Shown here: positions 40,592 to 47,211 of the stretch, in pieces
Numbering within the stretch: the stretch's first letter is position 1
Layout: the number at the start of each line of letters is the position of its first letter
From: JOPF133 sp035505095
GTDB lineage: Bacteria > Acidobacteriota > Terriglobia > Bryobacterales > Bryobacteraceae
NCBI GenBank assembly: GCA_035505095.1
Contig: DATJRE010000346.1
Location: 1 to 47,211, forward strand
Direction of reading: 5' to 3'
DNA length: 47,211 nt
Translations under genes and position numbers: made by a program
Notes under the pieces: model-generated
The model's input: the letters and a program-made list of their open reading frames with translations, nothing else
Told to the model about the DNA's origin: nothing
The model's database searches: none

Positions 40592-41482
40592 TTACTTGCC
40601 CCCCCCGTTGTCGAATTTCTGTTCGGTCTTCTTGGTACCGGAAAGAATCTCCATGACAAACGGAGCTTCCTTCTTGGGCGGCGGCGCCACGGCCACGGGT
40701 TGCACCCGGGGCGCTGGCGCGGCGCGCGGCCGCGGGGCCGCTGGCGGGTTGTTCTCGTTCAACTTCAACTTATCGCCGGTGAATAACAGGGCCAGGGCTG
40801 TCCCCGGCGTCTTGGTGACCTCGCGGTCCAGCGGATTGCGCAACACCAGTTGCACGGTGGTCTGGCTGGCCGCCAAGCTCAGTTCTTCGGCCTGCTCGGG
40901 CGTTACCAGCAGGTTCACCACCTGCACCGTAACCGGCTTGCCTTCCTGGTCCTTCTTGAAATCCTGTCCGGCGGAGAGCACTTCCAGATTCTGCAGGAGG
41001 GTTCGGGTCAGGGTGCCCAGGTTGCCGTCGCCGCCGGGCCGGTTGCCGGAGATCAGCACATCCACGCGCATGCCCGGAATCACGAATCCGGCCACCCCCA
41101 CTACCTCGTTCACGCGCACGGCCACCGCCCGCATGCCGGGCGGAATCATGGCTGCCAGCCCGCCGCCGGCGCCTTTGGGCGCCAGACGCGACTCAATCAG
41201 GGGCTCTTTGGCATACACCGGCATGATCACCCCGCGACCCACCAGGTCCTGGACGCGCGTGCTCGATCCCGCCGGCGCCGGGCCGGCCCAATCGGCCAGC
41301 TGCACGTCCGACTCTTTGAGCACCGTGCCCACTTCCAGGTCGCGGGTAGCCAGCGCGATCTGCGTCATGACGGTGGCGGCCTTGGTAGGCTGCGGCCGGT
41401 TCAGCAACCGGTAAAGCATCAGACTGGCCACCGAAGCCACCACAAACGCGAAAGCCAGAACCCCAAGAAATCTTTTGTTCAT
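40592..41482 (-). CDS. cpaB: Tad pilus assembly protein CpaB/RcpC
   Basis: This 296-aa protein has an N-terminal membrane helix (residues 5-26). A SAF domain follows (about 38-105, ATRDLEVGTVLKESDVQLADW and GRGVIMPVYAKEPLIESRLAP), then a CpaB beta domain with AVRVNEVVGVAGFVIPGMRVDVL. A Pro/Ala-rich tail includes PAAPRPRAAPAPRVQPVAVAPPPKKEAPF. CpaB/RcpC stabilises the pilus and may contact the secretin. The stop lies directly before the cpaC start. A possible 45-aa ORF ends 1 base before this ATG. Confidence 0.93.
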   Translation of the reverse strand: MNKRFLGVLAFAFVVASVASLMLYRLLNRPQPTKAATVMTQIALATRDLEVGTVLKESDVQLADWAGPAPAGSSTRVQDLVGRGVIMPVYAKEPLIESRLAPKGAGGGLAAMIPPGMRAVAVRVNEVVGVAGFVIPGMRVDVLISGNRPGGDGNLGTLTRTLLQNLEVLSAGQDFKKDQEGKPVTVQVVNLLVTPEQAEELSLAASQTTVQLVLRNPLDREVTKTPGTALALLFTGDKLKLNENNPPAAPRPRAAPAPRVQPVAVAPPPKKEAPFVMEILSGTKKTEQKFDNGGGK

Positions 41483-41483
41483 C

Positions 41484-41621
41484 TCAATACCCCGTCGCAG
41501 CCTGGAGATCGATGCCCCCCGGCGTGCGCCCCTCCGAACCGTCGGCTTGGTCTTGATTTTTCGCGGCGCGTCGGGTACTTTCCTCCGCGTATCGCGCGCC
41601 GCGGTTTTGGTTTGCTTTCAT
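41484..41621 (-). CDS. Possible 45-aa ORF between the pilin and cpaB
   Basis: A short frame encodes MKANQNRGARYAEESTRRA and on to GGIDLQAATGY. Its stop lies 1 base before the cpaB ATG (TGAGATG), the same tight spacing seen elsewhere in this operon, and GGGGGT precedes its ATG. It has no membrane span and is strongly charged. Codon use is less typical than that of neighbours. It may be a leader peptide that couples cpaB translation, or chance. Confidence 0.3.
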   Translation of the reverse strand: MKANQNRGARYAEESTRRAAKNQDQADGSEGRTPGGIDLQAATGY

Positions 41622-41717
41622 GCCATTACCCCCGGCCGCCGGACGACGGCCGGTTGCGGGCGGACAAAGGCGGGACGGCGGCCGCCGCCGCCCGCCACAA
41701 GCCCCTGCCCGGAATGG

Positions 41718-41903
41718 TTAGCTGGCCGAAGTGTTCGCGGCAGCCAACTGGCTATTGGTAACCGACCAGATGCCCTTGATGCTGCCACCCGCGCCCAGGA
41801 AGAGAGCCGCGGAAGCCAGGGCCACAAACGCCATGAGCAGGGTGTATTCGATGAGGTCCTGCCCCTGTTCGTCATTCCAGAGATTGCGCAAAATCGTCGT
41901 CAT
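41718..41903 (-). CDS. flp: Flp/Fap pilin
   Basis: This 61-aa prepilin has a 14-residue leader ending DEQG, followed by the Flp signature QDLIEYTLLMAFVALASAALFLG. Cleavage is expected after G14, and the Glu-Tyr pair stands at mature positions 5 and 6. The tail SVTNSQLAAANTSAS contains an N-T-S sequon (N57). It is the major subunit of the Tad pilus. AGGAG lies 9 bases before the ATG. The gene sits just after the GT-C gene (14 bases apart) and before cpaB. No prepilin peptidase gene is seen in the window. Confidence 0.95.
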   Translation of the reverse strand: MTTILRNLWNDEQGQDLIEYTLLMAFVALASAALFLGAGGSIKGIWSVTNSQLAAANTSAS

Positions 41904-41920
41904 TGTGTTCGCTCCTATGT

Positions 41921-43600
41921 TCAGCTTTTGGATTTAATTGGCTTTGCCGTGATCGCCGGATCACGCGTCAGTGTTTTCGTGATCTCCCGATCACGGCTTA
42001 TCCCGCCCCCTAGATTGGCGGCGGAAAGGGTCTGCTGCACCCGCGGCTCGGCTGGCCGGAAAACCAGCGCGATGCCGTCGTCATACACTACGCGCCAGTG
42101 GCTCGACTCTTTGAGAGCCCCTGCCAGCGGAGTGCCGGGCGGCAGCAAAATCGTGTTGACGCCAAAGCGGCCGAGGGTCTTTTCCCAGCCGTACTTCACG
42201 TTCATGACGTCCAGATACTTGTATTCGAAATCGTCCCCGTAGAAATCGCTGCGGCCGTCCACAAACACCTTGTGGCCCGGATACAGCTTCCAGATCAGGT
42301 AGTCGCCCCACTCGTCGTGGGTGAAAATCCGCGCCGCGGGATCCTGCCGCAAGAGCGCCAGCGCCCCGGCGGGATAGCTTTTCGGATCGAATTCGGCGCG
42401 GAACCGTTTGGGCGGATGCGGAGCGTAGATTAACGCCGCCACCACCGCCAGGCCCGCCAGGCTCACCAGGTGCCAGCGGCCGATCGCCTCGGTCGTGGCG
42501 GTCTCGGCGGCCACGCCGTTGAACCGCGCCACCACCTGCCGCAGCCAGGCGGCCACGTTCCAGGCCGGCAGCCCGTCCAGGCATTCCTGGATCGCCGCGG
42601 CCACGATGGGCGCGGCCACGATCATAAACAGCGGGATATTGCGCGCCGCCAGCAGGGCCGCGTGAGCCAGCACCAGCAACAGCAGCGGTTCGGTAAACCG
42701 GCTCCGCGCCAGGTTCCAGCAGGCCGCCGCCGCGCCCAGCGCCAGCATGGCCTCGAAAAAGATTGCCTGGATGCCGTGGAAATTCGGCGATAGGAATTCC
42801 ACAATATGCTCGGAATTAAACGGATCCCGTAAGTATTGCAACATGTGCGCGTGCAGGTGATAGAAATACGGGTTGATCAGGCTGGCCGCCAGGGCCGCCC
42901 CGGCGCACACCAGGAACCGGCGCGCCTGGCGGATGGCGTCCGCCCGCTGCGCCTCCGGACCCACCAGGGCCCGCAGAATCTCGCTCGCGCCGTAAACCCC
43001 GATCACCACCACGCCCACGAAAAATCCGCCGTGCAGGTTGGTCCACAGCACCGTGACCACCGGCAGGATCGCCAGGTACGGCACCCCGAACAGCCGGTCG
43101 TGCCCTTCCCGCACTTGCTCCAGGGCGGCGTAAAACAACACCAGAAAGAACAGCGTGAACAGGTGCGGACGCGCCAGCCAGTGGATCGAAGAGGCGGCCG
43201 CCGCCAGCATGGTCACCCCGACCGCCACGATCGGGTTGGCCTTGCGCTTGGAAACCAGGAACACCAGCGCGAAAATCGTGGAGATCAGCGCCAGCGCGCA
43301 CAACACCACCACGCGCAACCCCCCGACGGCGTTCAGCCAAGCCATCAGCACGTCCGAACCCCACTCCCAGGCAAACCAGGGGTCGCCGGCCTTGGAATAA
43401 GAAAAAATATCCCGCGCGGGCACCCAGTGGTTGGCCACAATCCATTCGCCGGTGCGAATATGCCAGCCCGTGTCGCAATCGCTGAGCAGGGTCTTGACGC
43501 CTTCCATCCGGCCGAAAAGAAACACGATCGGCATGAGAAAAGCGAAATCCGCCAGCGAAGGCAGGAGCTTAATGGCGAAAGATGGACGCGCGTCTTTCAT
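41921..43600 (-). CDS. Polytopic GT-C-type membrane protein in the Tad locus
   Basis: This 559-aa protein has about ten or more membrane helices. The first extracytoplasmic loop reads LLSDCDTGWHIRTGEWIVANHWVPARDIFSYS and then FAWEWGSDVLMAW. The D-TGWHIR and EW motifs define a bacterial family with GT-C layout. The C-terminal soluble part has FTHDEWGDYLIWKLYPGHKVFVDGRSDFYG. Such proteins are suspected to transfer sugars from lipid carriers, but activity is unproven. It lies between PilZ (6-base gap) and the pilin (17-base gap), which suggests pilin modification. Its last 25 residues hold a 10-residue repeat (RDREITKTLT, RDPAITAKPI) encoded by the palindromes. Confidence 0.82.
   Translation of the reverse strand: MKDARPSFAIKLLPSLADFAFLMPIVFLFGRMEGVKTLLSDCDTGWHIRTGEWIVANHWVPARDIFSYSKAGDPWFAWEWGSDVLMAWLNAVGGLRVVVLCALALISTIFALVFLVSKRKANPIVAVGVTMLAAAASSIHWLARPHLFTLFFLVLFYAALEQVREGHDRLFGVPYLAILPVVTVLWTNLHGGFFVGVVVIGVYGASEILRALVGPEAQRADAIRQARRFLVCAGAALAASLINPYFYHLHAHMLQYLRDPFNSEHIVEFLSPNFHGIQAIFFEAMLALGAAAACWNLARSRFTEPLLLLVLAHAALLAARNIPLFMIVAAPIVAAAIQECLDGLPAWNVAAWLRQVVARFNGVAAETATTEAIGRWHLVSLAGLAVVAALIYAPHPPKRFRAEFDPKSYPAGALALLRQDPAARIFTHDEWGDYLIWKLYPGHKVFVDGRSDFYGDDFEYKYLDVMNVKYGWEKTLGRFGVNTILLPPGTPLAGALKESSHWRVVYDDGIALVFRPAEPRVQQTLSAANLGGGISRDREITKTLTRDPAITAKPIKSKS
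41948..41995. repeat. Two 18-bp palindromes 30 bp apart before the pilin gene
   Basis: CGTGATC-GCCG-GATCACG (41948-41965) and CGTGATC-TCCC-GATCACG (41978-41995) have perfect 7-bp arms, and their centres lie exactly 30 bases apart. The outermost 9 bases (41946-41954 and 41989-41997) also pair with each other. They lie within the last codons of the GT-C gene, about 45-95 bases before the pilin start. Confidence 0.75.
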
Positions 43601-43606
43601 ACCCGC

Positions 43607-43993
43607 TTAAGCCATCCAGGCATTCACTACCGGCTGTTTGAGTTGTTCCATAACCCGCAGGCGGTCGTGAAATGCGCGGAAATCCATGTAGTTGATGCGC
43701 AAGGCCACCAGCGGGCAATCCGGATCGGCCTGCGAGATGCGGGTCACCGTACCCTGGCAATGAATGCACTTCTGGCCGAATCCGTGGTTGGCCGGCAGTT
43801 CCACCTCCACCGTGACAATCTGGTTGAGGAAGGGCAGCGGCAGGGCCGTTTCGCCGCGCCAGATCACCAGCATCCCGCTGCGGCTGATATTCTCCGTGTA
43901 CATCGGGTTGCGCATCCAGAGCGCCGGGGACGTCACGTGGCACCGCAGCTTGATTTCAATTCGCGGGCTTTCTCGCCGGTTGATGTTTTTCAT
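43607..43993 (-). CDS. PilZ-domain protein
   Basis: This 128-aa protein is a single PilZ domain that binds cyclic di-GMP. The two binding motifs are present: RRESPR at residues 6-11 (RxxxR type) and NISRSG at 35-40 ([D/N]xSxxG). An unusual CIHC pair (CxxC, near residue 75) lies in the beta barrel and may be redox- or metal-sensitive. It is the first gene of the minus-strand pilus series and starts 6 bases before the GT-C gene. c-di-GMP probably controls pilus output. AAGG lies near the ATG. Confidence 0.88.
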   Translation of the reverse strand: MKNINRRESPRIEIKLRCHVTSPALWMRNPMYTENISRSGMLVIWRGETALPLPFLNQIVTVEVELPANHGFGQKCIHCQGTVTRISQADPDCPLVALRINYMDFRAFHDRLRVMEQLKQPVVNAWMA

Positions 43994-44506
43994 CGCCTTG
44001 CTTCGACATCTGAGAATTTAGCGCCGACGGGGGAGCCGCATCAATATCGTAAATGGGCTATACAGGGCTGTTCCCGAAGGTTATTAGAAGAAAACACGCC
44101 TCCGGGAGTTGCCTACTACTACCCCCCGGAAAACCCCTCACCCCAAGCCGCGAAATGCGCCCGGTACTATGGAAAATGGCCGCCGGAACCAACTCTGTAG
44201 TACTAGAGTTAAGGGTTAATATGCAGGAATTATCGAGGTTAATTCCGGTATTCTCACGGCGGCCCGATTATTTTTATAAGCCACTGAATTTAATGCCATT
44301 TATTCAATTCACTTAATGCTCCTAAGAGGTCATTTTCAGTGGTCTAATTTACGAAATTGTCAACTTTTTCGTGATTGTTTGCTGTTGACATTGGTCATAA
44401 ATCGTCAGAGAATCCGGAATGAACTGAACGGCGCAGCGGGAAATTCGGGGACGGGGAATACTCCGCACCGCCCGCAGCTCGGAGTCCCACAAGGAAAGAG
44501 ATAGTT
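43994..44506. promoter_or_regulatory. AT-richer divergent control region of the pilus locus
   Basis: No gene is supported in this 513-base stretch, which is much more AT-rich than its surroundings from about 44180 on. A plus-strand promoter TTGACA (44385-44390), 17-base spacer, GAGAAT (44408-44413) fits the LuxR-type gene. GGAATTA-N7-TAATTCC (44226-44246) is a perfect palindrome. TGTCAAC (44358-44364) and GTTGACA (44384-44390) form an inverted pair with 19 bases between, the second overlapping the -35 box. Confidence 0.6.
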
Positions 44507-45247
44507 ATGACGCGAATTCTTCTCTACAGCGACGAACCCATTCTCGCCAAAGGGCTAGAGTCGGTATTGAGACAAGTGGACGGTTTCGACCTGCTTCCCA
44601 CGTGCACCTCGGTGGCTGGGGTCATGGAGGTGGTGGCGCAGGGTTCCCCCGATCTGGTGCTTCTGGACCTGACCTCGGAAATTACCTTCGCCGTGCTTAC
44701 GGAGATGAAGCACGCCCTCAGCAACAGCAAGATTGTCCTGTGGGTCAACAATATCTCCACCGAGCTGGCTTTCCAGGCCATGGGCTTGGGCGTGCGCGGA
44801 ATTCTGCGCCGTACCCTGCCCACGGACTTGCAGGTCAAGTGCCTGCAAAAGGTCCAGGCCGGCGAGTTGTGGTTTGAAAAGGCCCTTACCGACAGCTTCC
44901 TGTGCGCCCGCCGGGTGGCTCTTACCCAGCGCGAGGGGCAGTTGGTCAGCCTGCTTTCGCAGGGACTCAAGAATAAGGAGATCGCCACCACCCTCATGAT
45001 CTCCGAAGGCACCGTGAAGGTTTACCTCTCGCGGCTGTTCCAGAAGGTCGGGGTGAAGGACCGTTTTGAACTGGCCCTCTTCGGCCTGAAGAATCTCACC
45101 ACCGGCCAGCTTCCCGCTGGAGAAAAGGGCCAGCGCCCCGGTTCCATGCCCGGACTGCGCTCCCTGGTACTCGAGCGCCCCTCGCAGGCGCCTGAGCCTC
45201 CCCGCTACCATGCGCCTCTGCGCACCGTGCTCCAACGCCAGTATTAG
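44507..45247 (+). CDS. LuxR/NarL-family response regulator with atypical receiver
   Basis: This 246-aa protein has a receiver domain (1-120) with D54 in LVLLDLTSE and acidic D9-E10. The conserved Thr/Ser position reads LWVNN and the conserved Lys is Arg (ILRRTLP), so phosphorylation control may be altered. A LuxR helix-turn-helix (about 140-200) follows, LTQREGQLVSLLSQGLKNKEIATTLMISEGTVKVYLSRLFQKVGV. A proline-rich tail of about 45 residues ends the protein. It is divergent from the pilus locus across the AT-richer control region and probably regulates it. No sensor kinase lies in the window. Confidence 0.88.
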   Translation: MTRILLYSDEPILAKGLESVLRQVDGFDLLPTCTSVAGVMEVVAQGSPDLVLLDLTSEITFAVLTEMKHALSNSKIVLWVNNISTELAFQAMGLGVRGILRRTLPTDLQVKCLQKVQAGELWFEKALTDSFLCARRVALTQREGQLVSLLSQGLKNKEIATTLMISEGTVKVYLSRLFQKVGVKDRFELALFGLKNLTTGQLPAGEKGQRPGSMPGLRSLVLERPSQAPEPPRYHAPLRTVLQRQY

Positions 45248-45457
45248 AATTCCCGCCGCTCCGGGTGCGCGGGAGCTGTCGATGACGGCCCCCGCGCAAT
45301 CCGGCCGGCAACCCGCGGGGATTGGCGGGCCGCCGGCCCTGTATTCTGCTATCCTCTCTACTGGGCGTACCAATCGGATGCGAATCTCCCAATTTCCAGC
45401 CCTGGCCCCCTGGGGGCAGGCTTGCCCTCCCGGCGGACTTCCCTCGGCGCGGCCGCA

Positions 45458-47002
45458 ATGAACCGCCGCGTCCTCTGGGTTTGCGTGGGCCTGGCCGCCG
45501 CCTGCCTGCTGGTTTTCGGCCAGGTGGTGCGCTTCGGTTTCATCAACTTCGACGACAACGCTTACGTTTACGAGAACCCCTGGGTGCGCAGCGGCTTTAC
45601 CTTCCCCGGGGTCGTGTGGGCCTTCACGGTCATCGATTATTTCTACTGGCAGCCGCTCACCTGGCTCTCCCACATGCTGGATTGCCAGCTCTTCGGCCTC
45701 CGTCCGGGTTGGCACCACCTGGTCAACCTGCTCTTCCACATCGCGAATTCCCTGCTGGTGTTTTCCATCTTCCGGCGGCTCACCGGCGCGTTCTGGCGCA
45801 GCGCCGTGCTGGCCGCCCTGTTCGCCCTGCACCCTCTTCGCCTGGAATCGGTGGTGTGGATCGCGGAGCGTAAGGATGTACTCAGCGCCTTCTGGTTCCT
45901 GGTCACGGTGAGTGCCTATCTCTGGTTCGTCAGCCGTCCTTCGGACCGCCGCTACCTGTGCGTGCTCATCGCCTTCGCCCTGGGCCTGATGTCCAAGCCC
46001 ATGCTGGTGACCACCCCCGTACTGCTGTTGCTGCTGGATTACTGGCCGCTCGGCCGCCGCGCCTGGGTCGAAAAACTGCCCCTGTTCCTGATGGCCGCCC
46101 TCACCTTGGGCATTACTTATGTGGGTACCAGCCGGCTGCATCCCATCAACTGGGCCGGCGGCATGCCCTTCGCGCATCGTTTAGCCAATGCGCTGGTCTC
46201 CTACACCGCCTATCTGGCCCTGGCGCTCTGGCCGCACCACCTTGCGATTCTCTATCCGTACCGGATCGCGATTGCCTGGTGGAAACCGCTGGCGGCGGCC
46301 GGACTGCTCGCGGCGCTCACCGCGGCGGCGCTCTGGTTCGGCAGAAAACGAGGCTACCTGGCGGTGGGCTGGCTGTGGTTCGTGATCGGACTGGTGCCGG
46401 CCATCGGTCTGGTGCAGGTCGGCCGCCAGGCGATGGCCGACCGCTTTACCTACCTTCCCCTCATCGGCCTGCTGCTGATCGCCGTCTGGGGCCTGGGCGA
46501 CCTGCTCGACCGCCGTCCCGCCATGGCCGCACTGCTCGCGAGCGCCGCGATTGTGGCCTGCGGCGCCGCCACTTTGGCCCACATCGGCACCTGGCAGGAC
46601 AGCGTGACGGTCTTTAGCAACGCCATCGCCATGACCGGCGGCAACCCCGCCGCCGAGCATTATCTGGCCGCGGCCCTGGACGACCGCGGCCGTTTCGACG
46701 AAGCCTTTCCGCATCACGCCGCAGCGGTGCGCCTCGATCCCGGGTATTTCGTGGGCCAGTGCTCCTACGCCAAGGCCCTGGAGCGCCGCGGTGACCTGGA
46801 GGGTGCCGCGCAGCATTTCACCGCCGCCATCCACCGCTTCCCCGATTACGCCGAAGCGCATCTCCACCTCGGCCTGGATTTGAAGCAATTGGGCAAGCCG
46901 GCCGAAGCGCGCCAGGAACTGGAGCAGGCCCTCCACTCCGGCCTGAGCGACGCCGACGCCGCCCGCGCCAAATGGGAATTGGCCGCCATCGAGGAGCAGT
47001 AG
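45458..47002 (+). CDS. TMTC-like membrane protein with GT-C core and TPR tail
   Basis: This 514-aa protein has about ten membrane helices (residues 8-375). The signature is FINFDDNAYVYENPWVRSGFTFPGVVWAF, followed by YWQPLTWLSHMLDCQLFGLRPGWHHLVNLLFHIANS. The DD pair after the first helix and the WQPLTW motif define the TMTC-like bacterial family, whose eukaryotic relatives are O-mannosyltransferases. TPR-like repeats fill the C-terminus (about 400-510, for example AEAHLHLGLDLKQLGKPAEARQELEQAL). The ATG at 45458 is used because it begins the first helix. It follows the LuxR-type gene and may share in surface-protein glycosylation. Confidence 0.82.
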   Translation: MNRRVLWVCVGLAAACLLVFGQVVRFGFINFDDNAYVYENPWVRSGFTFPGVVWAFTVIDYFYWQPLTWLSHMLDCQLFGLRPGWHHLVNLLFHIANSLLVFSIFRRLTGAFWRSAVLAALFALHPLRLESVVWIAERKDVLSAFWFLVTVSAYLWFVSRPSDRRYLCVLIAFALGLMSKPMLVTTPVLLLLLDYWPLGRRAWVEKLPLFLMAALTLGITYVGTSRLHPINWAGGMPFAHRLANALVSYTAYLALALWPHHLAILYPYRIAIAWWKPLAAAGLLAALTAAALWFGRKRGYLAVGWLWFVIGLVPAIGLVQVGRQAMADRFTYLPLIGLLLIAVWGLGDLLDRRPAMAALLASAAIVACGAATLAHIGTWQDSVTVFSNAIAMTGGNPAAEHYLAAALDDRGRFDEAFPHHAAAVRLDPGYFVGQCSYAKALERRGDLEGAAQHFTAAIHRFPDYAEAHLHLGLDLKQLGKPAEARQELEQALHSGLSDADAARAKWELAAIEEQ

Positions 47003-47211
47003 AGCGGCCCGACCTTCCCTGCCCGCCGCGCCGGGGGCTGAGTTCCAGTCGAGTACGGTTCCCGGGCGGCCTGGCAGATGCTGGGTACCGGTTGAGTACT
47101 ACGCAGCGCGCACGCCGCGGCGCCCTGCCCGCCCGGAGCGCGGCGAATACCGCAAACACCCCAAGGCAATCGTTTGCTCGCGCCCCGCGCCAGTCAACGC
47201 TGGTATCGGTT

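Noticed and set aside
38510..40786. A 758-codon plus-strand frame opposite tadZ, the secretin and the end of cpaB
   Set aside because: It spans three well-supported genes on the other strand and has an Arg/His-rich shadow composition.
1..47211. tRNA, rRNA, CRISPR arrays, insertion sequences, phage genes
   Set aside because: I looked for tRNA-like cloverleaf ends, regularly spaced repeats, transposase motifs and terminal inverted repeats and found none that hold up.

Overview
The window is GC-rich DNA, most likely from an acidobacterium of the Solibacter/Bryobacter type. The evidence is an ADOP-like orphan ABC permease, a DUF3738 (TIGR03435) secreted protein, a Tat-exported Gfo/Idh/MocA protein, a DUF1080 protein, a PEP-CTERM protease, an ECF sigma factor with an unusual anti-sigma factor, and many small family-specific secreted or membrane proteins. 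I see no rRNA, tRNA, CRISPR array, insertion sequence or phage gene.

Region 1 (1-9.6 kb) holds the end of an ABC permease, an HExxH protein fused to cytochrome c, a DUF2157-like membrane protein and a 50-aa single-TM protein. A likely stress group follows on the plus strand: Cys-rich protein, YbaK-type tRNA deacylase, RsbRD-like helical protein and tandem universal stress protein. A DUF3738 gene has a BlaI/MecI-type palindrome over its promoter. It is divergent from a Gfo/Idh/MocA gene, which is followed by a CHRD protein.

Region 2 (9.6-19.1 kb) holds an unrecognised 510-aa protein, two tandem paralogous helical proteins, a COG2085-type dinucleotide-binding protein, phosphoglucomutase, a DUF1080 protein, a GT-C-like membrane protein and a GT4 glycosyltransferase. 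Several convergent gene ends carry strong hairpins.

Region 3 (19.2-30.4 kb) holds the sigma/anti-sigma pair, a PEP-CTERM trypsin-like protease directly followed by SppA, a TPR/ClC channel/membrane protein operon, a small secreted protein, an FHA-adenylate cyclase and a DUF5658-like protein.

Region 4 (30.4-44 kb) is the core of the window: a minus-strand Tad (Flp pilus) locus. Its order is PilZ, GT-C membrane protein, Flp pilin, cpaB, secretin (cpaC), cpaE/tadZ, cpaF/tadA, tadB, tadC. After it come two tiny paralogous single-TM proteins missed by ordinary ORF length limits, a squalene-cyclase-repeat protein, a DUF362 Tat/lipoprotein and another polytopic membrane protein. No prepilin peptidase (TadV) or pseudopilin (TadE/F) gene is visible here. 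An AT-richer 0.5-kb region with several palindromes separates the locus from a divergent LuxR-type regulator with an atypical receiver domain. A TMTC-like GT-C/TPR protein follows. The combination suggests a c-di-GMP-responsive, possibly glycosylated pilus or secretion system. Stretches not listed (for example 24335-24566, 34035-34243, 45248-45457, 47003-47211) show no gene I can support.
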